A stretch of DNA of 64,000 bases from Tretioscincus oriximinensis (Eukaryota; Chordata; Lepidosauria; Squamata; Gymnophthalmidae), in NCBI GenBank assembly GCA_022410635.1, contig JAJVDF010001833.1, positions 16,515 to 80,514 on the forward strand. The letters are read 5' to 3'. Every line of letters begins with the position of its first letter. Positions within the stretch are counted from its first letter, which is position 1. Positions 9,701 through 23,571 of the stretch are shown here, piece by piece. Position numbers and translations under genes: made by a program. The notes beneath the pieces were generated by a model. That model did not search any database, was not told where the DNA came from, and worked only from the letters and a program-made list of their open reading frames with translations.

Positions 9701-10505
9701 GGAGAGGGCTGGATGGTAGAAAGGGAACAAAGATGCTAATTCTACCCCAGCAACATAGCTAGAATGCCCAGTCTTATTTCCAGTAAGGAGACTGGGCTAA
9801 ATCCCCTAGTAATATAATACAAAATAATAGTCTACCTTCAGCAAACGAACAGCTATGCAAAACTGNTTTTAACAAATACTAATAACTTGTATCATACATA
9901 TTTGAATAATTCTCCCAGCAGATTGGTTCTGTAATGATTTAAATCATTCATTGGGGTCATTATAGAACACTTAGCACCACCTCTCCTCATGCTCAAACAA
10001 GGTATAATTAAAACCTGCTCCGAGATCTCCTAATTCTGAGTGATGCTAATACAATTTGTAAAGAATTTTNACAACACTGTGTGACTTTGAGCATTAGATT
10101 CTTTAATAAAATTGAGAGAATGGTGATATGTAATAACTTGTTTCATGTTTGATGTAAACAGTCAGGGTAAGAACTGCTTGTACTGAACTGGACATAGCCT
10201 TGCTGTATAGGCCATGTTTGGTCAAACAAGGACCTCCTTTTGCAGCCATGAATGTGACCTTCCTGGCATTTTCTTTGCAATTGCTAACCACATATACCAA
10301 GAAGCCTGCAGGACACATTTGCTGTGGAAACCATTGGTAGTTCAGCTCAATAACATTCATGCTCCTTACTGTAATAGAGATGATGCTCAATATGATAAAT
10401 CGGACAACCCAGAGTAAGTATTATGAATAAAGAACGTGGTATTTTATCAGAACTCATTTCTAACACTGAAGCATGATGAAGTAGAAAAGGATACAATATA
10501 TTTGA
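9701..10505. other. Non-coding DNA, nothing recognised
   Basis: No gene or repeat that I can name. Two opposed ORFs at 10103-10417 overlap and lack any recognisable motif. Confidence 0.5.
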
Positions 10506-10705
10506 ATTTATTTTATTTTATTTATTTTATTTAAAGATTTTTACCCCGCCCTTCCCCCCGAAGGTGTCCAGGGCGGCTTACAAAAGTTAAAAATTCAGGT
10601 CATCATGACCTTCACAACATTAAAACCATAAAAGAAACACAAGAATTTAAAATGTCGTCCTCTGATGGGGGAGCTAACCCGAAAAGGCCCGGGTGAAGAG
10701 ACAGG
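10506..10705 (-). mobile_element. L2-clade LINE, 3' end only
   Basis: This is the reverse complement of 3519-3705 with only a handful of differences. It covers the last codons (CTGTCTCTTCACCCGGGCC), the 3' UTR and the A/T-rich tail at 10506. It is 5'-truncated to about 200 bases, like most L2 copies. Confidence 0.9.
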
Positions 10706-11371
10706 TTAACAGAGGAATTAACAGAGGAAAAGGAGAAAGGCAGAAAGTATTCACACATGCATACTTGAAATTACGTTTCTGCACTTAGTAAGCATAGTTG
10801 TACTGGATAGGATAGACAAACGTTACTACTCGGTTACTGGTAATTACTTAAGGGTATTTGTTTCCTAAAGTTTTTAGAAGTTCTTCTGCAACTTTAAGGG
10901 TTAAAAAAGAAATAAACTAGAATGAAAGTTGAGCAGCCCTTAATTCTGAAGAATGTTACACATAAATAGTTCTCTCAAAGGTTTGTTCAGCAATTTGTTT
11001 AGATTCCTAAGACTAGGATTGGAGTGACAAGTTTGGACTCATGTCAGAGTATTGGGGAAAGTGGCTATATCATCTTCTGGCTAAGATACTCTTGTCTGTC
11101 AGCAACCTTTTGAAAGGGCAAGATTATATGGAACATTTATAGAGCTTAGGTCTTTCAACAAGTCTGATGGATATAAGCTCAGTTGGCAAGACAAATGTTG
11201 TTGGCACAAGATAGAAGTTTGGGGGATAAGAAGCTGAATGAAAATACTTGACTGGACTGACAAATTTGATATGATTGTTTAATCTTATAACAGCCCCTAA
11301 TCAGGAATTTTGTATTGCTGAACTATCTTAAGCTGTGTTCACACACACACACAAATATCTGCAGTGCCATT
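10706..11371. other. Non-coding DNA with a short (CA)n
   Basis: Nothing recognised apart from a short (CA)n run at 11339-11353 that abuts the following CR1 tail. Confidence 0.5.
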
Positions 11372-11587
11372 AGAACATAAGAACATAAGAACATAAGAAC
11401 ATAAGAAGAGCCATACTGGATCAGGCCACAGCCCATCGAGTCCAGCATTCTGTGTCACACAAAGGCCCACCAGATGCACCTGGGCAGTCCGAACAGAGGA
11501 AAGCAAAATATGCTCCTGTTCATGACTCCCTGCAAATGGTATTTCAAGAGTCCTGCCTGTTGCTCCATCCCGGAGGCTACATTGAGA
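11372..11587 (-). mobile_element. CR1-clade LINE 3' end (copy 3), with four octamer units
   Basis: Four tandem GAACATAA units at the left are followed by the CR1 3' UTR (GCCATACTGGATCAGGCC). It is truncated before the RT ORF. It is nearly identical to the copies at 416, 23928 and 38347. Confidence 0.85.
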
Positions 11588-12219
11588 CACCTCTGCAGTA
11601 CCTTCAAGGGACATTGTCCATACACACCAGTCTGCCCCCTCCACCTTCTTCTTCCATTCTGTGGAAGAAAAGGTGATTGGAGAAGGGTTGGGAACATGAA
11701 GTGCCATGTGGTTTCTGCAAGAAAACTTTGAGGCTCGCTTTTGTTATGTCTGGACAACATCTTAAATCAGCTTTATAGTTTTTATTTTTTAAAGAAATGG
11801 TNAGTTGTATTACATCTTTTTAATAAAAGAATACAAAACACATAGAAAGAAGAGTGAAAACAGAAAAGTAATTAAAGATTGAATATTATGGAAGAATGCA
11901 AGTTGATAATAATCTCTGCAATAACAGGAGGTGGGATTTACTTNGACAACATGTTAACTTCTAATGGAGCTGATTGAATGGGATGTATTGGAGGGGCCGT
12001 CCAGCACATCCACTCAAATTGATTAGATGTGAGCTGCAGGCAGCAAAAGTTAAGTAAAGCATCAAAATCTGCCAAGAAAGATGCGGGAATGGATGGCGAA
12101 TCCATTCCCCTCAGTCTACTATGTCTGCTGTTACTAGAGCTGCCCAAGTGTCAGCCAAGCAGTGAGGAATAAAATGAGGGAAACAATAAAGTAATTTCCT
12201 TCAGTCTACCATCTCTAGA
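11588..12219. other. Non-coding DNA, nothing recognised
   Basis: No exon, RNA or repeat recognised. Confidence 0.5.
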
Positions 12220-12436
12220 TGGTAAGAAAGAGAAAGAAGGAAGCAGAAAAGAAGGAAAAACCAAAGGAAGGAAATAATAAAGAAAGGAAGGGGAGAAGGA
12301 GATAAGGGAAAGATGAATGAGGNAAGGAGAAGNAGGGGAAGAGGAAGGAAGAAAAAGAAGGAAAGAAGGAAGAATAAGAGAAAAGGAAAAAGGAATAATT
12401 AGGAGAAAAGGGAGGAGGGATAAGGGGGAAGGAGAG
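12220..12436 (+). repeat. Purine-rich low-complexity tract
   Basis: A second long A/G-only stretch (GAAGGAAGAAAAAGAAGG and similar) on the plus strand. It contains two N. Confidence 0.85.
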
Positions 12437-12789
12437 TGGAGAAGCTAAAGCCAGTTATTTAAAAAACAACGGCCATTTCTTCTCATTATTGTGTAAAGCA
12501 TACACAAAGCTGTGACAAAATATATGTACAAAATATCTTGTCTATAAAATTCAGTGAAAAGCTTCCACAGCTTTCCAAATTGGCCAGCTGATTGATGTTT
12601 TAGTTCTATTGAGTGATACAGCAAGAACATTTTGGCATATCAATTTTCAGGGTAAGAAATGACTGTTCTTGCTATGTGTGATTAAACGTCATTTGTTTAC
12701 ACGAGCCTTCCTTTGAAGGACTAGCATCTTCTCCCCAAGCACGATTGTTTTTTAGCCATTCTTTACCCATTTTTAGCTATTTTATAGCT

Positions 12790-12853
12790 ATTTTATTGTG
12801 ACGCACCCTGAGACCCACAGCTATAGGATGTAAAATAAATAAATAAATACTTT
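12790..12853 (+). mobile_element. SINE/LINE 3' tail fragment
   Basis: GTGACGCACCCTGAGACC, GCTATAGGATG and (AAAT)n match the 3' end of the family-A SINE at 60457. Only the tail is present. Confidence 0.6.
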
Positions 12854-14482
12854 CAAAAANGCTACATTAAAGAAAAAATAATGTGCCTGTATTTCTGTTC
12901 CTCTTCATGTTTCTTTGTTACTGATGTGTGGAGTTTTTTTACATTTCCAGTACAGGCCTTCTGGGCTAGCATGCCAATTGCAGTTTCCTATTCCAAGATA
13001 AATATATAATCTGAACTAAGGCTCAGTTCACAGTTTTCAGTAAGTAGAGTTTACCTTTAAACNGCAGGCTTTAAAACACATATACTGTAAAGTTGCAAAG
13101 GAAACACAGCTAGTTCAAAACTATATAAGATTCCAGGGATATCATTTCTAATTAAATATTAGCAGAATGTTTAAATGGTTTATTCCAAATTCCATCAAAA
13201 TAAAAATGTTTGCATACAGTCTTTCATTTGCTCAGTTTCAGTGTCATATCGATTTGACAGTTTCACAAATCTCATACATTAGATGGGACTTAGATTTCAA
13301 ATGATAGATTTTATACTCTTTTAAATACATAGCACCTCAATTACTCACAATTCACTGTGCTATTGGCTGAACTGGAAAACATTTATATCCACTCAGTAGC
13401 TCGTCCCATTCTAAATCATAATAAAGCTTTGTTATGTGCAGAAATGGAGAGGTGGGTTGGCCTTACACCCTTGCTTACAGTGAGCAATTCGAGTCTTTTG
13501 TTCAGCCAGTTTCTTCGTTTCAGCATTGCCNTGTTGAGACTTCCACTGCTAACCTCCTGATGTGCTTTTGCAGTTAGTCCTACCTTTGCAACGTCTTCAT
13601 CTTTTGCCCAAATGGCAGCTTCAGGAATATTGCATGACATATCAGCAAAAGTGCTCTACAGAATGGACTTTCTCCAGGATGTGGATAGACAGAGAAACTA
13701 AGAAAGCCAGCTGCAAGTATCAAGTAGAAGGGACCGATGGCTGAACAAGCATCATGTTGAATGATTAAGGCCCTTTCTACTCAGGCCCCTCAAAGCGTCT
13801 GTTTCTGTTTGTATCCTCTGTTCCTTGGTTGTTTGCTTGGAGTGTCATGGCAAAGGCATGAATACGGAACTCTTCTTCATACAAAATTCAGCAGATGACT
13901 AGTGAATTTTCTNGCAAGCTGTATATTCAAAAGAATTGACTGATGCCGTGGTTGTTACAGCACATGTTTAAGATGGGCCTAGGAGCAAATCACATTGTAA
14001 TTGTCTTCCCTGAAATGATCCTGCAAAAAAATGTGTGATTGATTGAAGAAGAACCTTGGCTGGAACTGGCATCATCCTTATACAATCTTTTTAGTACTGG
14101 AATCAAGCTAGTTAATGAGCATAATAATACTACTCAGATCCACTGTGTGGGGAGCAGAGAGGGCATTTCCTGCTAGCTGCCTGCTCGGTTGTTAGTTTGT
14201 GTTCTTTTTATCTTTGATTCAAGCACCTTTTGTTTTAACTTCCTGTTCCAGTATTTTTTGCCTACATCAAACTTTTTTATTGTTACTTGCTGTCCTGTTA
14301 CTCTGCCATTAATCTGTTGGATGACAGGACTGCAAAAAAAATGTTTTGCAACAGTGAAATCATAGGATATGAAGAAGGCTGAGTGCTTAAATTCAAATTA
14401 TATACTGGATTATCCTGCAAAACACTGGTATGTTGTAATCCTGTGTGCTTCTGTGACCTTATCAGTTGCTGTTACATACCAC
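12854..14482. other. Non-coding DNA, nothing recognised
   Basis: AT-rich sequence without supportable genes. A motif at 13768 (AAGGCCCTTTCTACTCAGG) resembles the terminus of short hAT-like elements, but I found no partner end. Confidence 0.5.
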
Positions 14483-15544
14483 TAGGGGTACGTTCATCAA
14501 CAAGCTAAAAACCAGAATAAATTTATATTCTGGAATATAGCAAATGCCTATCCACACCACAAAGCTATATTCTGGAATATACAATGGTGTGTCTGTTCAC
14601 ACATATACTTGAATTCTCATGATATGCAGCCAGCTCCTTCCAGCCAGCCCAGCTGACCTCCACCGCAGTGGAGCCGGCTGTGTGTCACCAGAAGCCTTTT
14701 CCTGTCCAGCCAGCTCTCTGCCTGCTTTTGGAGGGTTCCTGCCTGGAGATCGGCTCTGCAAAAGCAAGGGGAACATTGACAGACATCCTGTCAACCTCCC
14801 CACCTCCTCCTCAGCAGCCCCCCAAAGCAGGCAGAGGCAGGCTAGAGGAAATTCTGCCGAAGCCTAGGCTCCATATGGATGGGGCCAGCAGAACACAGCC
14901 ATCTCTGCCTCCTCTGCTTCAGCAGAATTTCCTCTAGCCTGCCCTCTGTCAAAGTTTCCCTTGCTTTTGCAGATCTGATCTCCAGGCAGGAACTCTCAAA
15001 GACATCCTGTCAATCTCCCCACCTCCTCCTCAGCAGCCCCCAAAAGCAGGCAGAGGCAAGCTAGAGGAAATTCTGCCAAAGCAGCGGACACAGAGATGGC
15101 TGCATTCTGCTGGCCCCATCCATACGGAGCCTAGGCAACAGAACGCAGCCATTTGTTTCTGCAGAATTTTCTCTAGCCTGCCTCTGCCTGCTTTTGGGAG
15201 CTGCTGAGGAGGAGGTGGGGAGGTTGACAGGCTGGTGAAAAGGCAGGCANATTTTCCTGCCGAAGCAAGGAAGCGGCGCNTCCTCCTGTCATCTCTCTCC
15301 TCCTGTCTCTCACACTATTTTTGTTCACACAGGAGATTAAGGGGATTGACTACGAGATGATGGAGGTTNGCTCCGAGATTTCGGACGTTCTCCGCAATTA
15401 TTCCTGATTATACCAGCAATAGTTTATTGCGGAATAAATGGCCTTTATTGTGGAAGTTTTACTGATACACGCTTAACATGTGTGACACAACCTTCATAAT
15501 GTCGCTATAACTGAGACATAAAATAGTCGTGTGAACACACCCTA
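14483..15544. mobile_element. hAT-like non-autonomous element with a complex internal repeat core
   Basis: The outer ~80 bases at each side match the element at 46113-46532: left TATTCTGGAATATAGCAA, right AGCAATAGTTTATT and a terminus of GTGTGAACACACCCTA. The GC-richer core (about 14628-15240) is specific to this copy and built of repeated blocks. One block is direct at 14781 and 15000 and inverted at 15160-15230. Another is at 14863-14907 and inverted at 15091-15135. A third is at 14731-14790 and inverted at 14949-15010. No target-site duplication is clear and no transposase is encoded. Confidence 0.65.
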
Positions 15545-18519
15545 AGTCTCAACAGACTCCCGGTTTGGTTGTATAATCATCTCTCTCTAGACAGTTTTCT
15601 TGGCAAAAATGAAAAAGTGGTTTAACATTGCCTACTTCCAGGGAGACACTAAGGATTGAACTGGTGGTGCTCTGTGTTACAGGATGCTTGCAGTACATCT
15701 GAATAATTATGCTGTTTGCAACCACTGTGTAGCTCAACTCTATATGTTTTTTATTTCTTCTCAGTTTTTCTTAGTGGGGTCTTATGACTGTACATTGTAC
15801 AACATAATCCTGTTTTTAAAACTGCATTCAGAAAAATACACCACATCCTCTCTCACACCTGTTTAAACTGCAGTTTGCCTGTTAGATTCCAATGAGAGAA
15901 ACAGACATGATTTAAAATAACTGTTCTTGGACAGACATGTGTAAGATGCTCTTCTATGAGTCATTACAGAGTTATGCTTTCATTCACAGATCCTGGAAAG
16001 ATACTTAAACCTTGGACACAGCAGTAGATTATTCAGCTAAGAGTTAAGCACTGCGGATCTTTAGAAATAAGTATTATCCAGGATCTTGTCAGACTTTCAA
16101 GGAGCATGAGTCATGAGTCATTTAAAAAGTGTTTATTGACCATGCAGAATTTTAGCGATAGAATCCCAGATAAAAACACAATTAANGGAAATGAAAACAA
16201 CACTTCCAGTTTAGCCTCCCCTCTTCCCTACTGCTCTGCATTCTTAATCTGCAATTGCAAGGGAATGTATTACCATATAATGCCAAAAAGCAGCTCAGGA
16301 CATGGGTATTTGTATGACTTCTATATCTTGCAATAGCATCTTTTTTGGAGAAAGCGGGCAAGTTGGCCATTCCATAACATTGAGGACTCAGCATGGAATG
16401 GAATCGGTGATGATAAACAGCAATAACTGCCATGAAAAATTATTTATTTCTAGAAATATACCTAATCCTGTCTAACCATAAAAACANAACTTTTTTCTTT
16501 TACTTTCTTGATAATTTTTGACTATTTTGCAATAATGTATCACTGCACTTCTGTCCATCAAAGCACAAAGACAGGCTCCTAGAAATGATGTCTAGATATA
16601 ACCTGAAGGTTTGACAAACAGGCCTCTAAAGATCAACTGCAGAGAGCAGAAATTAGGCAAAAGGTTTGCTTTTTGTTCTCCTTGAGATGCCAGAAGACCC
16701 CATAATTGCCACTAAAAACTGCCTCTTCACATTCCATTTTTTTGCGTGTGGAGGCAATAAAATGACACCTTTGTTGGTGATAGGTACAACAAAGTTTAGA
16801 AATCAGGCTTCACAATTGCCTCCTGGCATCTTCTGCCACCACAGGGACAGAAGAAGTATTTATGAGGCATTTAAATTAATATCATATTCTAGTTATCATC
16901 ATTTTGAAAATATTCCAAGTTGCTTGTTTAAGATAATTATGAATTTACTATGAGTAAATTATATTATGTTCTTGACCCAGTTTTATATGCCTGAGAGGTA
17001 TCTACCATAGGGGTTGTAAAGGATGTTTTATTAGTTATTGGAATGACAATGTAGGACACACAATTTTCTTCCATTTTATCCTCAAAACAGCTTATTAGGC
17101 TAGATTGAGAGATAGAGCTGGCCCAAGATTGTTTGCAGAATAGTTCAGAGCTAATTTGTGGAAATGGGGTCTCCTAAGTTCTACACCTCACACTGCAGTT
17201 TATGCAAGAGACCATCACAACATCTTTATTCCTTAAGAGTCTGCTGTATTGCGAGACTCCTGACAATGAATTGTTTATTGCTTTTCTTTTTCATGATGTA
17301 GTTCCTTATCTTCACCAAGCTAGTTGCTTACGCGTTAATAACTCACTGTTTTCTTTCCAGCTTCTCAACTGGAAATTTATAGTTCTCAAGCTCTCTCCGC
17401 TACCAAGCACTGCTTTTGCAGAACCGAAAGAGTTTATTCAATCCATTTTTGCTTGTGGATGTCCTGGAAGAGACCTCACTGCCTCACTGCTGGCCATAGA
17501 TGAAATGAAAACTGAACAGCAGAAGGCTTGTTTGTTTGAAATCTCCTGTGGGGAAGGGGAAAACAAAGTTCCTGGGGATGTTTTGTCCCTGTACAAACCA
17601 CATTAAAAAGCAAAAAGTGCATAATTCAGTGAAGAAGCTGTCTAACTCACACGTATGCTGTAGTGGGACCAAACAACAAGCCCTAATTCCTTTGAAGCAG
17701 GGAAAAAACCCTTCTTCTATGCCATACCCACANTGACAAATTCCAGCAGTTGGGCTTCCACAATTGCTTCTGAAGGTTGCATTCAAACCAATATTTTTCT
17801 TAGTGCTTTCACTTTCATCTTGCAAATAAGCATAATATTACAGGTCATTTTTGTTCAGCATTACTGTGTTAGAACGTTTTGAAACATTGACATTTCTGAG
17901 ACTTTTTCCACACTCCACAAAGGGGGCTAGGAGTTTTTCTTCTATATATTAGGAAACGCCAGCCCCTGTGATATGCTTCATCCACTTTGGCCATCCACTT
18001 CAAATGCCATTAGATTTTTTAAAAGGCTACCAGTGAACTAGAAGCCACTCAGCTAAGTCAAATCATGAAAGCATTTAAACAAAACACATGCCTCTATGTT
18101 CCACTTTAGTGGGAATCCATTACAGCAGTGCACCAAAGTGTGCCAATGAAATGAGTCCCCAGAGGACTCCAAGGCCAGGAATTTTCATTTCTGGCCATTA
18201 AACACCTCAGAATTGGCTCCAAAGTTCACATGAGCTTCATAGCTTCTGTATAGCAAGGCATATTCAGAAGGAACTAAACATCAAAGCTCTGGTACAATAT
18301 AATCAGGGACAATATGCTGAGGGACAGCTCCAAAGCCTTTGGACCTCTGTAGAAAATCTCTTGATGCCACCAACCCTCACATATTTGAGAGATATAGAAC
18401 TACAAAAAAGACCATACCTTATGATCTTAGATGGAAAATTACTTTTCTTCTTATATATGAGCCTCTAACATCAGCACCTTAAATCAAAAACAGAACAGGA
18501 ACCCTCTGCAGATATGCTT
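15545..18519. other. Non-coding DNA, nothing recognised
   Basis: The longest ORF (17202-17606, 134 codons) has no motif I recognise, and its composition is that of the surrounding DNA. I do not call it a gene. Confidence 0.5.
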
Positions 18520-18895
18520 CTGGGCAGCCGAGTTGCTGCATCCTGTATTAGTTTCTAGAATATTTTCAAGGATAGACCTATCTAGAGTGTTTTACAATAG
18601 CCTAGTCTAAAGGTTACCAATATTTGGATCACTGTCACTAAGTTGTCTTTGTTCAGAAAAGGCCAAAGCTGGAAAACAATTTGGAGATGGAGGTATGTAC
18701 TTTTTGCTATCCAAGCCATGTGAGAAGAAATAGTGATGAATCCAGAAGTACCCTCCATATAATCTAATGGCAAAATAGCCTCNTATGGACTCAGATGCCA
18801 CCTGACTCTCTTGATTTGAGTCCCCATGAGCCTCTGTAATACTTTGGTCTTGCCTGGGTTGAGTTTTAATTTGTTCGTGCAAGCCATCTAGCTAT
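18520..18895 (-). mobile_element. Decayed L2-like LINE, RT fragment
   Basis: The minus strand reads NKLKLNPGKTKVLQRLMG, then FQLWPFLNKDNLVTV and VTFRLGYCKTL. These align in order with LRLNPDKTEVL, QLRPFLDRGSLATV and VTSRLDYCNAL of the young L2 at 2328. Stops and frameshifts show it is old. It may extend left to about 18250. Confidence 0.7.
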
Positions 18896-21251
18896 TGCCA
18901 CGAGAAGATATCAAGTGCCTGACTTGCATTTCCTGTCTCACAATGAATGAAGAAATGGAGTTGGAAGTTTCACTCCCGATCTCTCCCAATGGTTTCATAT
19001 AGGCTACCTCTAGACATCACTTTTAAAAACAGTATTTTATTTACAATGTGGAGTAAAATGCTATTAAAGGGAAACCCTTCAGCTAGATATTCCTTTGATC
19101 CTATGTTTTCTGGCTTTGCAGTCACAAAATTCTTCTATTCCAGTAATCAGTCTCTTCTCATTTGACAAGCAATTNTTCAAATTAGTTATTCAAGTTCTTG
19201 GATGAAGGATTATTTTCATTCACTTTCATATGCTTAGTCCATATAGCTGAGAAACAGCAGGGTAATGAGATACTCCTCTGCAAATGTCTTTAAAAATGAA
19301 TATTTTTTGAGTCTGGTTTGTTATTTTATCTGCCTAATCAAAAGCTGCTAGGCAATAAATTTGGAGTTTTAGCCCTATCTATCTTTTGGTGCAGCCACAG
19401 GTGGTGATAGTATATGGGACAGAATTGGGCTCTGAATTACTCTATAACTACTGAATAAAAATTAATATGTAGATGTATGCCAAACATTTTAACATTCAAA
19501 TAGATCTGTTAGTCTGGTTTAGAACTTTTAGCAAGGGGCAGCACCACGATATTAAGATTCAAACTTAACTATTTAACTATATCAAATAAATTAAGTATGG
19601 CAATGGATGGTAACCAATTGGAAGAGACCTGGGATGACTCAGTAACAAACATTTGGAAAAAATGTTCAGGTTTGTAGCCTTTTTCTNAAACATAATACTT
19701 TCCATACAAGCATGCTAGCTAGGACAAACTTTTACGAATTTTTTTAATGTGGTCGATTTCTGTTAAGTATTTGATGGATGCACTATCAGTGAAACGCCTC
19801 TTGCTGCTCCAGGCAATTTTTTCACTTGAGAGGATTAGTTTCTGCCTCTTAAGTTGTTTTTCTCACCTGGAGTTCATCATTTCTGCTTTGTCATCTCCCA
19901 AAAAGAGTTTCCTATAAAGCCTGTTCCTGACATTGGTCTCTTAGCATCTGAAGAAACAGACGGGTCTACAAAAGCTAACACCAGTGCCACCTACCTTGCT
20001 ATGGTTAGTCACTTAAGCGCTACTAGCCCCCTTGCTGGACTTTTTACTGGGGGTTTTGAGGTGTAATTCGATGTTTCATAACTGACTCTGTTGTATCTTA
20101 TTTTGATTATACTATTTTTGCGATTAACAGATATTAATTTCTGTATAAAAGTGATTAATATAGTAAATGTTAGTAATAATGTTTGATAGACCAATTGGCT
20201 GAAGTTTGAGTTGTCCGTATTTTCATTCAATGATTATTTTTGCTGTTGTTTACAAACTTTTTATATCAGTTGATGAAGTTGTTTGGGCAATTTGCTTGAT
20301 TTCTGGTTGTCTTGCTGTACCCAGTTCAACAAGCTGAAGTGCTAAATGGGCTGGGACACTGATGGTCCTTGAGGCCATACCCCAGAATGTGTGGGGATGT
20401 GTGTGGAAAATAATTTTTAATGCACATTTCAGCTGACACTATGTGTGTAAAAAAATAACAAGTCATTTGATCATGTAAGTATGTTACAAAAACACAACCA
20501 AATTCCAAAGTGTCATGGTACAAAGTTAAATATAATGAATGTCAATATATAAGTCTGAGAGCAAGTTTACAAACATTGGTCAAATAAACCAAATAAAGTG
20601 AGAACCGTAGTTTTCTTAGACTGATTTGCCATACTTTTTTTCTCACATGTGCTTACTTGTGTGAATTTGTTTAAAAATGTATCATTTGCTAATAAAATGC
20701 AATCTTTAGTGGGTGTATAAAACAATAAAAATAGCTAAAATCATAATAATTGTACTAAAAATATGATTAAAAGTAAATTGTGGGAAATACAAACATTTGT
20801 TCTAGAAAAGCTAGGACTGGAGATAGATCTTCAGTTGGCAGCTGAAAATCAGAACTGTAGGCACCATATGACTATCAGAGGGGAATACAGGATAGGTGCC
20901 ACCACCGAGAAAGTTTAACTGTGAGTAGTCACAGGATTTCATACAGACCTTAGGAAATTTTGTTTTGGAAATTGCAGCCATATGAATTTAGACTAATGGT
21001 GAAAAGAAGCAGAACGTTGGTATGTGTGCTCACACACTTGCCCGTGGTCACAGGATATGTAGCAAAGAAGATTTGCTGCTTTCACATTTTCTTCATCATC
21101 ACACTGAAATTCAGCACACTGCACCACTGTAGGGCTTCTGGCTACTGGAGAAATGGCACCAGGGCACTCTCAAACACATCTAACAGGGAAAGCATTCAAT
21201 CTACCAATCTCAATGTGCTGGTGATATGACTCACTTGCATGTTGACACACC
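18896..21251. other. Non-coding DNA, nothing recognised
   Basis: No genes or repeats that I can support. Confidence 0.5.
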
Positions 21252-21312
21252 CTTCCCTTTCTTTCTTTCTTTCTTTCTTTCTTCCTTCCTTTCTTTCCTT
21301 CTTCCTCACTTC
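21252..21312 (+). repeat. (CTTT)n microsatellite
   Basis: About nine CTTT units followed by interrupted CTTCC units. Confidence 0.9.
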
Positions 21313-22486
21313 CTCCCATTCCTTAATTATTAGATCCTGCAAGTGAATCACCCAGCCTTTTGTTGTCTGATACAACTCATTATAGTTAAATCACACCTAA
21401 ATGATTGCAAGAGGCCAAGAGAACATATTTAAAAGAGAGCAAGACATTCTTCCTCCCCATCCGTATGATGGGTTTGGTAGAACATATTCTAAGTCCCAGC
21501 ATGCCCCTCTTCTTTGATTCACAATTGCAACTTTGACCCATCTGCCTTCTGAATAAGGAAAAGGCTTGTATGGGGAGAGAATGAAGTTTGGGTCAGAAGG
21601 GGAGGAAGCACATTGAAGCCCCTGCTGGGGTCATTGTCAGGAAATGAATTGCTGACAAATGCTTCAGAGAGAGAGAGAGAGAAAACCCTAACATGTCCAA
21701 ATACCCATGTGTTAAATTTGTGACCCTCGTTGATTCCATAATTCAGTCCTTTTGCTCTGTTTTGCAATTGGCATTATGGTTCCAAGGAAAGGGGTGGAGA
21801 GAGAAGGGGGCTGCATGTCTGACTAAAATGTTGTCTTTTATTTCCATCAAACAGTTTACAGATAGCAGTAAGTAGTGAAAATAATCATTGCAATGTATGT
21901 TTCGCTTAACATTTAACCAAAATAGGTCTCAAAAGTTCTGCTTTTCTATAACNTTAGAAATTTTATTTTTAGCTCTCACTTAAGTGCTATATTCACAAAA
22001 GAGGTCATGGTATACCTTTTCTTTTAAATGTACCCAGCCTGAATTATCACAAGCTTAAACAAGCAGTTACGATCTAAACAGGAAAATTATGGTTGCATAC
22101 TTCTTCTTTATAAAAGATAATTAATAGTTATGAAGAATTTGACNGTGACAGAAGATAACAATTTTTTAATTTATCCATGAAAAAAGAAAGCATCGGGGGG
22201 CATTTTTTCCAGGCATCTAATATGTTTAAGGAAAAGTCTTCTTCAGAACTCTAGAAAATACCATACCTTTTTAAAAAAGCTCAGAGCATTGCAATTTAGC
22301 AAATGTGCAAGAATTTGCAAAAAACATGGAGAGACCACCACAAGAAAAAGGCTATGTAGCTTTTACTGGTGAAACATTTCAATACCAAACATGTAGCTTT
22401 GCTTTCCAATTTTAGGATTCTATTCATCCAAGCTTTGTTCTTGTTTTGATTCTATTTCATTGGCTTTTTAAAAGCCCTTTTAAAAA
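21313..22486. other. Non-coding DNA, nothing recognised
   Basis: A short (GA)n lies at 21666-21682. Nothing else recognised. Confidence 0.5.
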
Positions 22487-22488
22487 TA

Positions 22489-22568
22489 TACTGCTCAAAA
22501 CAATTAAGGGAACACTTTAACATAACAGTGTATGTTAAACTGTGCTCCCTTCATTGTTTTGAGCAGTA
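22489..22568. mobile_element. 80-bp Tc1/mariner-type MITE (copy 1)
   Basis: Near-perfect palindrome: TACTGCTCAAAACAATTAAG at the left pairs with the complement ending GTTTTGAGCAGTA at the right. TA dinucleotides on both sides fit the Tc1/mariner target duplication. It has no coding capacity. Related copies are at 29582, 32214 and 60231. Confidence 0.85.
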
Positions 22569-22570
22569 TA

Positions 22571-23571
22571 TATTATGGCAATTTAGTTATTCAATGCCAG
22601 TAAAATAAATTTGTAGCCCAGCTAAGTAAACATATAAAGTAATGGTGTCACAGAATACTTTTTAAGTTTTTTTCCAACTGAGACTAAAATTGGATTTTTA
22701 AAAAACTCTTTTGCAGGGAAACAATGCCTTGATGACCCATAAGGTTGCTTTATATTTTTGCTAGAGCTGCACATCTTAGGAAAACATGTAGAGAGAACAA
22801 GTGTTAAATATTAGGGATGGATGCAGCTAATCATAATATTAACCTGATTCTATTCAATGTACGTATATTTGTATACATTCTATTTCTTTTGATGATTAGG
22901 TAGCATGACAAATTAGTTAGCTTGCATAATCTCATTTCCCTTTCAAACAATAGGTGGCAGTGTGGTGAAAGCTGAGCTTAAGAAAATGGGTGATGCTAAG
23001 CATCGCGTGTGATTTAACCACATATAATAGATTCCAGTGCCAGGTGACAAGCAGGGTCGTGACTCATGTTGTCCCTGTCCTTCAGGTAGAACACAAATCT
23101 TTCTCTCCCCCACCCACTGTTGAACATCAGCTGTTACTCACCCCACCAGGAAAAAGATAAAAATGCAGGGTTAAAGCCAAGGTCTCAAGATTCTCACCCT
23201 TTGCTTTCCAGCAGTATCAATTCTCTTTTCAATGGAACAGCACTGTATTTCCTTCTGCATTTAATGTATGTTGGCTCCGTTTCACTTTTTCTCTTTCTGC
23301 TATGCCTAAGTTGCCCTNTTTTAAGGCATGCATAAATCCATGCTATTGGTGTCAAAGCTTTGTCACATGCTATTTTTTTTAAAAAAAACCCACCTTTTGT
23401 TTATATAGCACTTTTCCAAAATAATTAGAGAAACATTACATTAATTAAAGATACATTATTGTAATGTGGCATCATAATATCATGCAATGTTAAACACTCA
23501 AAGAATAAAAATAACCTTTGTAACAAGACAAGACAAAATTCCAAAAGCTGCTCTACCCCTCCTTTCCACTG
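22571..23571. other. Non-coding DNA, nothing recognised
   Basis: No supportable gene or repeat. Confidence 0.5.

Noticed and set aside
17202..17606. 134-codon ORF as a gene
   Set aside because: No motif, splice context or compositional difference from the flanks.
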